Positions 40,829 to 50,827 of a stretch of DNA of 64,000 nt are shown here, piece by piece. Origin of the DNA: Marchantia polymorpha subsp. ruderalis (taxonomy: Eukaryota; Streptophyta; Marchantiopsida; Marchantiales; Marchantiaceae); NCBI GenBank assembly GCA_037833965.1, contig AP031357.1, positions 4,484,001 to 4,548,000 on the forward strand. The letters run 5' to 3'. Position 1 is the first letter of the stretch. Every line of letters starts with the position of its first letter. The position numbers and the translations under genes were made by a program. The notes beneath the pieces were generated by a model, which was not told the DNA's origin, ran no database searches, and saw nothing but the letters and a program-made list of their open reading frames with translations.

Positions 40829-42102
40829 GTGTTCGCGTGGGCGCTCACAATTGAGGAGGGGGGCATGTGGTACCCCACTTTTGGCAATTTTGAGGAAATT
40901 AAAACATTTTTGGAAAACTGTACCCTGGAAGCATTGTAAATAGCCTTCGGTACATCAAAACAGAGTGAATCCGGAAGATCGCGGGGATTCTCGAGGGATC
41001 TTGTAGAATCTGGGATTTGGGGTGCCGCAGTAAGGACAGGCACGACCCTCCCTGCGAGCTCCGCAGTTAGGATCTCTACGGCGCAAGGCGCAAAACCCGC
41101 CTTCGGAGGTTGCGTCCGCGGCTGTAGGGAAACCCCCGTAATTAGGTAAACCCTCAGGCGCCTTGACCAAGTTGGATCCCGTTGGAAAGAGCTCGACGCG
41201 CTGATTCCAACGAGCCCAAGAACGCTTGGAACGGACGAGGACTTAGGGAGTTATCGCTACTGGAAGAAACGGAGGCGGTCGCCTTCGGCGGAAGGATTTC
41301 GCCACCGGCGCGAATTCCGCCTACGCGGAAGGGGGATTCAAGTTTTGTCCTATGCACGGACGAAGGCGTTCGCCTGTGCACAGGCGACGTAGGGTTAGGG
41401 AAGGCGCGAAGTCCGCCTACGCACAGGCGAACGCCTGTGCACAGGCGCTTCGGCGTCGGCGGGAAATCCGCCTTGGGCCCTAGAAATGCGCCTTGTGAGG
41501 TAGAAAGTGTACGGCGCCTTCCGAGCCAGCGCGGCGCCACGTACGGCCGCCAGAGTAATCCCATCGGTACGGACCGTGCGGACGGCACGGGTGGATGCGC
41601 TCTTGGACGGGCGGAGTTACGACGGCGGAAGCGCCGACGGAGAGACAAGGAACGGACAGACTGGACAGAGACGGCTGACCACGGTCAACGCCTTCCGCGC
41701 CAGCGCAGCGCCGCGGACGGAATTCGCCTGCGCACAGGCGAACGCTTGTGCACAGGAGGATGTTCAAGTTCCGCACCGGCGGAGGATCCGCCGAGGCCCC
41801 TGCCTGCGCACAGGCAGGAGTTGAATTTTTGTCCGACATGCGGACGCACGCGTCAAGGCAGAAGGAGACTGGCTGAGGGGCGGTACGAACAAGTGTACCG
41901 CGCAAGGCGGAAAACTCGCCTTCGGCGCTACGCCCCCATGTCCGGAGGATGACACGCTCGCGGAGTTCAAATCCGCCAATTCGAGCGTGAGAGTTTAATC
42001 GACGACGGCGGAGCGTGAAGCCGCGCGTGAGAGCGAAGACCGTTCCAGCGTACAGCCGGCGCGGCCATCAAGTGAGACGTTCTTCACGACCAAGAGCCGA
42101 CC

Positions 42103-45100
42103 ATGACCTTCGACCGGGCGGCGGAGAGCGTCCCATTCTTGAATTCGCGATTCCAATCTCTTGTGCACGCTGCGCGCATCCATCTGCTGGCTGCGGACCA
42201 TTCTCGACGTCGTCACACAGGAGATTTCTTGCTGATTGAGGGAGAAGTGAGTGCGCGTGATTTGGAATTGAGAGCGATTAGAGTTTGCCGAGAGAGAAAG
42301 AAACGCGGACAGTGCAGAAGTAGAATGAGCGGGCGAGCGAACCCCAGGAACGCAATGACGAGACCGAGCAGATTGCGGATGGTGCCACTTCGCCTGCCGC
42401 AGAACGGGCTGCGCGCTTTCGAGGAGCGCTTAATAGCAAGAAAGCTCGATTTCTTGCTATGGGGATGGAATTACATCTGCGCGAATATGGTGCGCGAGTG
42501 GCTAGAGCCACAGGGACCACCCTCGCGCGGATTGCGTCCGCATGTTGACCGGTGGACAGTCCAAGATTGGGCGCAGGCGTTGGGAAGATGTGCTGGCATG
42601 CCAGGGCATCTCCTTTTCGACAGTGAGAGCATCAAGGTGACCAAACAAGAAGAGGCGCAATTTGTGGAGCTGTTCAAGACCGGGAGGTCAACCAAGAATG
42701 GGTACAGGACCCGTGATTACAAGGATCGATTTCGCCGGACTTTGTCTGCGGCGCTGATGCAATTACTGCAGCCGCACCGCGCCTGCTACATCACATTGTG
42801 GCAGGTCTCTTTTGTGGAGTGCGTCATCGAGGGAACTCCAATTCACTGGGCGAGCATCCTGCACAGGGTGATGCGACAGCACGCGTTTGAGGAGAAGGGG
42901 GGAACGCTAAACCATCTTTCTCCTTTCCTCATCAATTTTTATCGACAGCGGAATTGTTTGACAGCGGCGGAGCTTGAACACTTTCCGCCATTGTCCATCG
43001 ACCATCCCGGGAAGTATGTGCGGGAGAACGAGGTCGATACTGACGCAGAGGAGTCCCCGACTTCTACCCCATCAAGACGGAGGGACGAAGGGAGACACAC
43101 CCCTGCAGCGCGAGTGCCGCGGAAGCGGCGATGGAGAGAAGGGTCTGAAGAGGAGCAGCATCAAGAACTCGCTGCTCCCATTCGACCGCGGCCGCTGTGC
43201 GAGCCATACAGCCGGCCGAAGCAGAAGGCACGCAGACTGGTGTTGCCAGCTGACAGTGCAGACACGGCGACGATTGCGACGGAGATAGGAAGTGCGTCGC
43301 CAGAGAGGCGAGAAGAAGCGCGGACGACCGCAGGAGCGACGGGCCACGCTGCAACCTCGTCGGGAGAGAGGCCGCCTACGGGCCAAGGGCCTCCGGAGTT
43401 ACCACGTGCGATGCGGACAGATGTTCCGTTTGCGCACAGGCGAACCTCCGCGGACGGACGAGCCTCCGCGGACCGGCGAACACAAGTGGACGTGGATCTA
43501 CGCTTACGCGTGGGAAGGAGCAGTCCGCCTGTGCACAGGCGCTCACCTGTGCACAGGTCGCCTGTGAACAGGACACCTCCGCACGTGCCGCCTGTGCACA
43601 GGCAAGAATCACCCCCGTTCCAACGTAGGAAGGGGAAGGAGCCGGCGGAAGAACCGCCTACGATACACCGGCCCTCGGGGCCAGACCCTCCGGCGCACCA
43701 CGCGCCGCAATTCGCGCCTTCGGCGCCAGGGCCTTCGAGCCGAGGGGACACGAGCAGAGAGCGTGCGGAGGCCGCACCGTCGGCGGGAAGTCCGCCGATA
43801 GATGCGCCTTCGGCGGTAGGGCCTATGGGCCAAGGAACATCGGGCGTGCAGCCCCCGGCCATGTCGCCTTCGGCGATAGATGTCCGCGGCGCTACGCCTG
43901 CGGCGGACAAGGCGCCGGCAAATGCGCCTGCGCACGGGCCGGGCACAGCCCCCACGGACCGATCGAGGGAGCAGCAGACGGAGGAGCGGAGTGACTGTCC
44001 GCGGGACGACATCTCGATGCGCGATGCGCAATCCAACCCCGCGCAGCCACCCTCCGCTCGATCGCCTTCGGCGACGGACGACGGCGACAGAGAGAATGCG
44101 GTGGGCAATCAACCAGCGAGCGACGGGGATGCCGCTCGGACACATTCGCCTTCCGCCTTAGACATTTTGGCGACGAGCAGCGAGGCTGCAGCCGTGCCTT
44201 CGCAGGCAGCGCACGTCGAGGACGTGCAGCCCCACTCGGGGCAGTGGCCGACGCATTCAATGGCGACTGAAATTCTCCACTCGGATGATGACGACGGAGG
44301 CTCCACGGAAGAAATGTCAGGAGCAGAAGACACCGAGGAGGAGGAGGAGGAAATTGTTGGAGCGCCGGCGGCGGCGCTCTCTGAGCAGGTGATTCCGTTG
44401 CTGCGGTACTTGGATCGCAAGGTCGATAAATACGCCGACCCACTTCAGCCGGGATCTTACATCGAGTTAGTGCGCAGGCGGACTCGCACTAAAGTCCACA
44501 CCAGCAAGCTATTAGCTAGAGTGGACCAGGAGTTGAGGGACTTGAAGGAGAAGCATGAGTGCTTGTGGGGACAGTACAAGCTTAATCAGAAATTCTACAA
44601 GCACTCCGAGAAGATGAAGGATGAGAAACTGGGCGAGCTCACCAAGGAGCAGGTGAAGGTCAAGGAAGCACTCGATTTTGAGCAGGTCCAGAATCGGATT
44701 TTGTCAGAGGAGCTCGTGCGACAGACGCGGTTGTTGGAACAATGTCAGCTCGCACGGCAGGCGGATGAAGAATTAATCCGCAGTTTGCAGTCAGAGTGTG
44801 GCGAATTGAGAGCGCAACGTGCCGAAGCCGAATCGCAATTAGTGACGATTGAAGAGGATCGCAGGAAGGAGGCGGATCGCACGAAGGTGGAGACGGCGAG
44901 GCGAGTCGCCCACTGTCTCAAGGGCTACGCCCACTGGGAAGTGAAGGCGCAGGAGAAACTCACACTGCGTGAGTTTGAATTGCGCGCAGCCGGGTTGTTG
45001 TCAGGCGACAGTAGGAGTCGGCGGAAGGTAGCAAAGAAGCTCGAGGCCTTCCTGTCGAAGGCGCAGGATACCATGTCCGCCCTCGAGGGGGAGGTGTCCG

Positions 45101-45240
45101 CGGCGTTGCAGCGGTTGGGACTGCGCAGTCGAGCGGAAGAGTGGCAGGGTAGGGAGTTAGTGCGCGGCAGTCGGCCGCGCAGGAGACGTAGTACAGGTTC
45201 CGCGGAGTGTAGTGTAGCGTGGTTCCGTGCAGGCGTGTAG
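42103..45240 (+). CDS. LTR-embedded U3 protein, 1045 aa (E8 LTR)
   Basis: Intact and exactly 1045 codons, with roughly 25-30 amino-acid differences from the E1 copies by eye (for example Asn9 to Ser, Arg22 to His), spread mostly in the disordered middle. No length change has accumulated despite dense repeats. Same domains and same position 37 bp upstream of the TATA box. Confidence 0.75.
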   Translation: MTFDRAAESVPFLNSRFQSLVHAARIHLLAADHSRRRHTGDFLLIEGEVSARDLELRAIRVCRERKKRGQCRSRMSGRANPRNAMTRPSRLRMVPLRLPQNGLRAFEERLIARKLDFLLWGWNYICANMVREWLEPQGPPSRGLRPHVDRWTVQDWAQALGRCAGMPGHLLFDSESIKVTKQEEAQFVELFKTGRSTKNGYRTRDYKDRFRRTLSAALMQLLQPHRACYITLWQVSFVECVIEGTPIHWASILHRVMRQHAFEEKGGTLNHLSPFLINFYRQRNCLTAAELEHFPPLSIDHPGKYVRENEVDTDAEESPTSTPSRRRDEGRHTPAARVPRKRRWREGSEEEQHQELAAPIRPRPLCEPYSRPKQKARRLVLPADSADTATIATEIGSASPERREEARTTAGATGHAATSSGERPPTGQGPPELPRAMRTDVPFAHRRTSADGRASADRRTQVDVDLRLRVGRSSPPVHRRSPVHRSPVNRTPPHVPPVHRQESPPFQRRKGKEPAEEPPTIHRPSGPDPPAHHAPQFAPSAPGPSSRGDTSRERAEAAPSAGSPPIDAPSAVGPMGQGTSGVQPPAMSPSAIDVRGATPAADKAPANAPAHGPGTAPTDRSREQQTEERSDCPRDDISMRDAQSNPAQPPSARSPSATDDGDRENAVGNQPASDGDAARTHSPSALDILATSSEAAAVPSQAAHVEDVQPHSGQWPTHSMATEILHSDDDDGGSTEEMSGAEDTEEEEEEIVGAPAAALSEQVIPLLRYLDRKVDKYADPLQPGSYIELVRRRTRTKVHTSKLLARVDQELRDLKEKHECLWGQYKLNQKFYKHSEKMKDEKLGELTKEQVKVKEALDFEQVQNRILSEELVRQTRLLEQCQLARQADEELIRSLQSECGELRAQRAEAESQLVTIEEDRRKEADRTKVETARRVAHCLKGYAHWEVKAQEKLTLREFELRAAGLLSGDSRSRRKVAKKLEAFLSKAQDTMSALEGEVSAALQRLGLRSRAEEWQGRELVRGSRPRRRRSTGSAECSVAWFRAGV

Positions 45241-45276
45241 CGTAGTGCAGTGTAGTGTTAGTTAGGACTTAGAAGG

Positions 45277-45286
45277 TATAAAATAG
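45277..45286 (+). promoter_or_regulatory. TATA box, E8 LTR
   Basis: TATAAAATAG followed by the CCAGGC/GCCTGG hairpin (about 45289-45305). Confidence 0.65.
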
Positions 45287-46253
45287 TTCCAGGCGTTTTG
45301 CCTGGGGTTCTTTCCCATCAGAAGTGCAGATCAGGAACCCATTTCCTTTGCGTGTTTGTGTCCTTGAGTTCTGTCACCACGCACGAGGAGTTACAACTTA
45401 GCGTTCCGCATGTTGTAGCTGAAGGCCTTCGGCCGAATGTTCAGAGCTAGTACATTGGTTAGAGACTTGAGTAGTTCGGAACTGCACCTGCGGGTGACTG
45501 CCGATGCTCAGAGCCAGTGACTAGTTAGATACTTGAACAGTTTCGCCCCTACACCTTCGAGTGTTTCTTTCTGATTGTACTCCTTGGGATTTTTCCCCTG
45601 AATGCCAAAGTGAAGTTTTGTTACTTCGTGTAAGCCTTGGTCGTAAATTCAGGTTACGCTGCAGCAGGTGCCTTCAGGGTAACCCCTGTAGTATTTCTGG
45701 GAATGACAAGTGCCTGAGAATTCAAACTCTTCAATAGACTGTTGTTGTGTTACTGGAATGTTTCACAATGAGTCCTTCAGTGCGGACCTGTGTTCTCTGC
45801 GCGTTTTGTGAGTTGAGAGTGTTGTTCACCGCGTATGAGTGACTTCGATCCGAAGTAGGCAGTCCAAACCGGGTTTCCTACACTAGCAGCAAGCTAGTGG
45901 AAGTGTTGTAAAAGCCGGAGTTGGAAGTCACTGCCCGCAGCTTTGCCGAGTGTACTCTTGAGAGACTTTCCCCCTGAAATCTTGAAGTAGAGGTCCTAAC
46001 GGATCTCTGGGTTGTGTTTCTGTAGTTTCAGGTGTGTGTGTGTTTGTGTGTGTGTTACGCTGCACTGTGCGACCTCCGAGTGCGCTCCGAGTGGACACTT
46101 GCAGTATTTCTGGGAGTGACAGTCGCCTGAGAATTCAAACTCCTCAATAGTCTGTTAAAACGTGACACTTTGTACCCTGTGTGTTCCTCTGTCCCTGTGG
46201 GTTCGACCTTTCTACCACTATATTGCAGTTTTAGCCTTTAGTGGGTTATTACA

Positions 46254-47689
46254 GGTGGGTCAAACGTCCCTGGAGGTGCTCTCCGCCTCACGGGTACCGT
46301 AGTGGCCCGATCCACCGGATGATATCGTGGGACCTGCATTGCTGAAACTACAGTAGGGGTGGGAACCGACTGGACGGCGTAGGCTGACTCTTCGCTAGCC
46401 TCTCCATAGTACTGGGGTTGTTCTCCATAGTACGGTTGTGCCCACTCTACTGCGTTGACTGGATATGACGGACGGGTGGTAAGGCACTCGGTGTTTGCAT
46501 GTCCCACCGCTCCGCACGTAGTGCACCACAAGTTCGCTCGCACTCTCCCGGGTGATTTTCGGCGATCATGGCCGCCTACCACTTGAACCTTGAGGTCGGC
46601 GAAGTCCTTCACAAGGGTCTCCATCTTCGAGGCTATGTCTCCCGGCGCTCTGTCCGTAGTCACTCGTCGGGTGCCCTTCTTCTTTGCTGCCCCATGCTTC
46701 TTCCTCTTCTTCTCTTCCTCCGACGATGAGGTTTCCTCTTCTTCGGATGAGGAACGGTTCTCGTCCGAGGACGATTCTTCCGATGACGGAGTTGTACCTC
46801 TGCGTCGTCTTCGCCCTCCCTTCGGTTTTCGCTCCTTTGACTCCCGTCTCGCTCTCCCTCTTCGGTTGAGAGTGGAAGTTTCGAAGGCTTCTACCGAGGC
46901 AATCACGTCCTCAATAGTGTCGCACTTGCTACGTCGGCAAAAAGTCTCCATCTCCCGAGTTAAGCCGGTCACGTACCAATCCACAGCTTGCTGTACTGAG
47001 AAAGGGGACCCTGGTCCTGTTTTCGGTATTCTGTCAAGGAGGTCCAGAAATCTCTCACTGTAGTCACGCAGACTCTCCTTCTTCTCTCGCTGCAGATTAC
47101 GCAACTTTGTCAATACCCGACTGTCGTAGCCGAGCTCGCGGAAGCGTCGAAGGAACTTCTCCTTCAGCTGGGCCCATGTTGTCAACCCAGTCGGATCGAT
47201 GCTCTCGTGATTGTACCAACTTCTCGCTTTCTTCCGCAGAAGACTTGGAAAGATCCTTAGTCGGTCGTCGTCTGCAATCTCGCGATTAGCAATGGACACC
47301 GATTCGAACAACTTGATGTATGAATCTGCATCGTCGTCATCCCCACTCCCTTTATACTTTGGGTAGGAATGTTTAGTAATCGGCTGAGGTAGCCGCACAT
47401 TGGCTTGTCCGTCCGCCATCGGTGTGTCTGTCGACGGTTCTCGGGCGGTCGGTTCTAAATCACGAGGAGGGTCCGTGCAAGGAATATCTAGTAGAACTGT
47501 AAGCACCAAGTTTGGTTCCGAGTCGCCGGGGGTAGGTTCCCCAAGGATGTCGGCCGAACTAGGCTTAGGTACTCTTTTTGGTGTTTTCTTGTTTTGACGC
47601 CGTGTCTCTTCCACGGCCTTCTCTGAATCTCGTCGGAACCTGCGGACAGCTCTCGCACTTAGGTTGCTCCCGCTAGCTCCAGTCGACAT
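46254..47689 (-). pseudogene. gag: E3 gag, N-terminal 479 codons
   Basis: Closely similar to E1 Gag from its start MSTGASGSNLSARAVRRFRR through the retrotrans_gag core and the first CCHC knuckle (CTTCGAVGHANTEC), cut just before the second knuckle at GTFDPP. No internal stop was seen, so this is truncation by insertion rather than decay. Confidence 0.88.
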
Positions 47690-47735
47690 TCACCGAGCAT
47701 GGTTGCTCGTAAAAACCCCGGTGTTGACGCAACTG

Positions 47736-47753
47736 TCCCCGGCAGCGGCGCCA
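47736..47753 (-). promoter_or_regulatory. Primer-binding site of E3, tRNA-Asp
   Basis: Identical to the E1 site, with the same 22-bp hairpin-forming spacer to the LTR end at 47776. Confidence 0.88.
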
Positions 47754-47775
47754 AAAAGAAGTTGTCGGCTTCTTA

Positions 47776-50700
47776 TGTAATAACCCACTAAAGGCTAAAA
47801 CTGCAATATAGTGGTAGAAAGGTCGAACCCACAGGGACAGAGGAACACACAAGGTACAAAGTGTCACGTTTAACAGACTATTGAGGAGTTTGAATTCTCA
47901 GGCGACTCTCACTCCCAGAAATACTCCAAGTGTCCACTCGGAGCGCACTCGGAGGTCGCACAGTGCAGCGTAAAACACACACACACACACCTGAAACTAC
48001 AGAAACACAACCCAGAGATCCGTTAGGACCTCTACTCAAGATTTTAGGGGGGGGGAAAGTCTCTCGAGAGAACACTCAGCGAAACTGCGGGTAGTGACTC
48101 CCAACTCCGGCTTTTACAACACTTCCGCTAGCTTGCTGCTAGCGTAGGAAACCCGGTTTGGACTGCCTACTTCGGATCGAAGTCACTCAGACGCGGTGAA
48201 CAACACTCTCAACTCACAAAACGCGCAGAGAACATAGGTCCGCACTGAAGGACTCACTGAGAAACATTCCAGTAACACAACAACAGTCTATTGAAGAGTT
48301 TGAATTCTCAGGCACTTGTCATTCCCAGAAATACTATAGGGGTTATCCTGAAGGCACCTACTGCAGCGTAACCTGAATTCACAACCAAGGCTTACACGAA
48401 GTAACAAAACTTCACTTTGGCATTCAGGGGAAAAATCCCAAAGGAGTACAATCAGAAAGAAACACTCGAAGGTGTAGGGGCGAAACTGTTCAAGTATCTA
48501 ACTAGTCATTGGCTCTGAGCATCGGCAGTCACCCGCAGGTGCAGATCCGAACTACTCAAGTCTCTAACCAATGTACTAGCTCTTAACATTCGGCCGTAGG
48601 CCTTCAGCTACAAAATGCGGAACGCTAAGTTGTAACTCCTCGTGCGTTGTGACAGAACTCAAGGACACAAACACGCAAAGGAAATGGGTTCCTAATCTGC
48701 ACTTCTGATGGGAAAGAACCCCAGGCAAAACGCCTGGAACTATTTTATACCTTCTAAGTCCTAACTAACACTACACTGCACTACGCTACACGCCTGCACG
48801 GAACCACGCTACACTACACTCCGCGGAACCTGTGCTACGTCTCCTGCGCGACGGACTGCCGCGCACTAACTCCCTACCCTACCAGTTTTCTGCTCGACTG
48901 CGCAGTTCCAATCGCTGCAACGCCGCGGCCACCTCCACTTCGAGGGCGGAAATGGTATCCCGCGCCTTCGACAGAAAAGCATTGAGCTTCTTTGCTACCT
49001 TCCGCCGACTCCTGCTGTCGCCTGACACCAACCCGGCTGCGCGAAGTTCAAACTCACGCAGTGTGAGTTTCTCCTGCGCCGCCACTTCCCAGTGGGCGTA
49101 GCCCTTGAGACAGTGGGCGACACGCCTCGCCGTCTCCACCTTTGTGCGATCTGCCTCCTTCCTGCGATCCTCTTCAATTACCACTAATTGCGATTCGGCC
49201 TCAGCACGTTGCGCTCTCAATTCGCCACACTCTGACTGTAGCCTGCGGATTACCTCCTCATCCGCCTGCCGTGCGAGCTGACACTAATCTAACAACCGCG
49301 TCTGTCGCACGAGCTCCTCTGGCAAAATCTGATTCTGGGCCTGCTCAGAAATTAGTGCTTCTGTGACCTTCACCTGCTCCTTGGTGAGCTCTTCCAGTTT
49401 CCCATCCCTCATCTTCTCGGAGTACTTGTAGAATTTCTGATTGAGTTTATACTGACCCCACAAGCATTCATGCTTCTCCTTCAATTCCCTCAACTCCTGG
49501 TCCACTCTAGCTAGTAGCTTGCTGGTGTGGACTTTAGTGCGAGTCCGCCTGCGCACTAACTCGATGTAAGATCCCGGCTGAAGTGGGTCGGCGTATTTAT
49601 CGACTTTGCGATCCAAGTACCTCAGCAACGGAATCACCTGCTCAGAGAGCGCCGCCGCCGGCGCTCCAACAATTTCCTCCTCCTCCTCCTCGGTGTCCCC
49701 TGCTCCTGACATTTCTTTGGTGGAGCCTCCGTCGTCATCATCCGAGTGGAGAATTTCAGTCGCCATTGATTGCGTTGGCGACTGACCCGAGTGGGGCTGC
49801 ACGTCGTCGACGTGTGCTGCCTGCGAAGGCACGGCTGCAGCCTCGCTGCTCTTCGCCAAAATGTCTAAGGCGGTAGGCGAATGTGCCCGTGCTGCATCCC
49901 CGCCGCCCGCTTGTTGATCGTCTACCGTATCCTCTCTACCGCCGACGTCCGCCGCCGAAGGCGATCGAGCGGAGGGTGGCTGCGCGGGGTTTGATTGCGC
50001 ATCGCGCACCGAAAATTCATCCCGCGGACAGTCACTCCGCTCCTCCGCTAGTTGCTGCTCCCTTGATCGGCCCGCGGGGGCTGTGCTTGGTCTGTGCGCA
50101 GGCGCAAATGCCGGCGCCTTGTCCGCCGCAAGCGTAGCGCCGCGGACGTCCATCGCCAAAGGCGACATGGCCGGGGGCCGCTCGCCCGATCTCCCTTGGC
50201 CTGAGGCCCTACCGCCGAAGGCGCATCTACCTGCGGATTACCCGCCGATGGTGCGGCCTCCGCACACTCCCTGCTCGTATCTCCTCGGCTCGAAGGCCCT
50301 ATTTTGCCTGTGCACAGGCGAACTTCCTTCGTCCGCGCATAGGACAAAACTTGATCTTCCTTCCGCGTAGGCGGAATTCCCGCCGGTGGCAAACTCCTTC
50401 CGCCGAAGGCGAACGTCTACGTATCTTCCGATAGTGATTACTCCCTAAGTCCTCATCTGTTCCAAGCGTTCTTGGGCTCGTTGGAATCAGTGCATCGAGC
50501 TCTTTCCAACGAAACCCTAACTAGGTCAAGGCGCCCGGGGGTTGACCTAAATATGAAGGATTTCCCTACCGCCGCGGACGCAGCTTCCGAAGGTGGGTTT
50601 TGCGCCTTGCGCCGTAGGGATCCTAACTGCAGAGCTTGCAGGGAGGGTGGTGCCCGTCCTTACTGCTGCACCCAACTCCTAGATTCTACGAGATCCCTCG

Positions 50701-50827
50701 AGATCCCCAGCGATCTTCCGAATTCACTCTGTTTTGATGCACCGAAGGCTATTTACATTGCTGCCAGGGTACAGTTTTTCCAAAAATGTTTTAATTTCCT
50801 CAAAATTACCAAAAGTGGGGTACCACA
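47776..50827 (-). mobile_element. E3 5' LTR, internally deleted (3052 bp)
   Basis: Has normal ends, TATA box (48740-48749) and R-U5, but about 2.3 kb is missing: sequence jumps near 50298 from the disordered part of the U3 protein to the leader palindromes (TTGCCTGTGCACAGGCG). The deletion removes the N-terminal domain and start codon. Confidence 0.85.
48786..50298 (-). pseudogene. U3 protein remnant in E3 LTR (C-terminal half)
   Basis: Covers part of the disordered region, the acidic run, IPLLRYLDRK and the coiled coil. A stop lies near 49285 (RLLD then TAG). The N-terminal domain is deleted. Confidence 0.85.

Larger units (their letters stand above)
40023..46253 (+). mobile_element. E8: 3' part of a young element (integrase, PPT, 3' LTR)
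   Basis: Starts inside the integrase core, directly joined to LTR-D, and continues through PPT (40853-40865) to a complete 3' LTR ending GTTATTACA. The integrase part is almost identical to E1, so the element is young. Gag, protease, RT and the 5' LTR are missing. Its right flank GGTGG (46254 on) is gag of E3, so it inserted there; the left flank does not match. Confidence 0.85.
40866..46253 (+). mobile_element. E8 3' LTR (5388 bp)
   Basis: TGTGGTACCCC to TTATTACA. The TATA box is at 45277-45286. The leader 40866-42102 carries the hairpin module (about 41178-41213) and repeated GCCTGTGCACAGGC palindromes. The GT microsatellite near 46033 is interrupted by a T. Confidence 0.93.
46254..50827 (-). 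mobile_element. E3: 5' part of an element (5' LTR, PBS, gag)
   Basis: On the minus strand: LTR start at 50827, LTR end at 47776, PBS 47736-47753, gag from 47689, then cut at 46254 by the E8 LTR. The pol side is missing from the window, probably lost with the left end of E8. It inserted in LTR-G, whose frame it truncates. Confidence 0.88.

Noticed and set aside
19142..46253. One giant plus-strand element bounded by LTR-D and the E8 LTR
   Set aside because: Flanks TTATT and GGTGG do not match, the two LTRs are too different, and an abrupt join lies at about 40022. They are parts of different elements.
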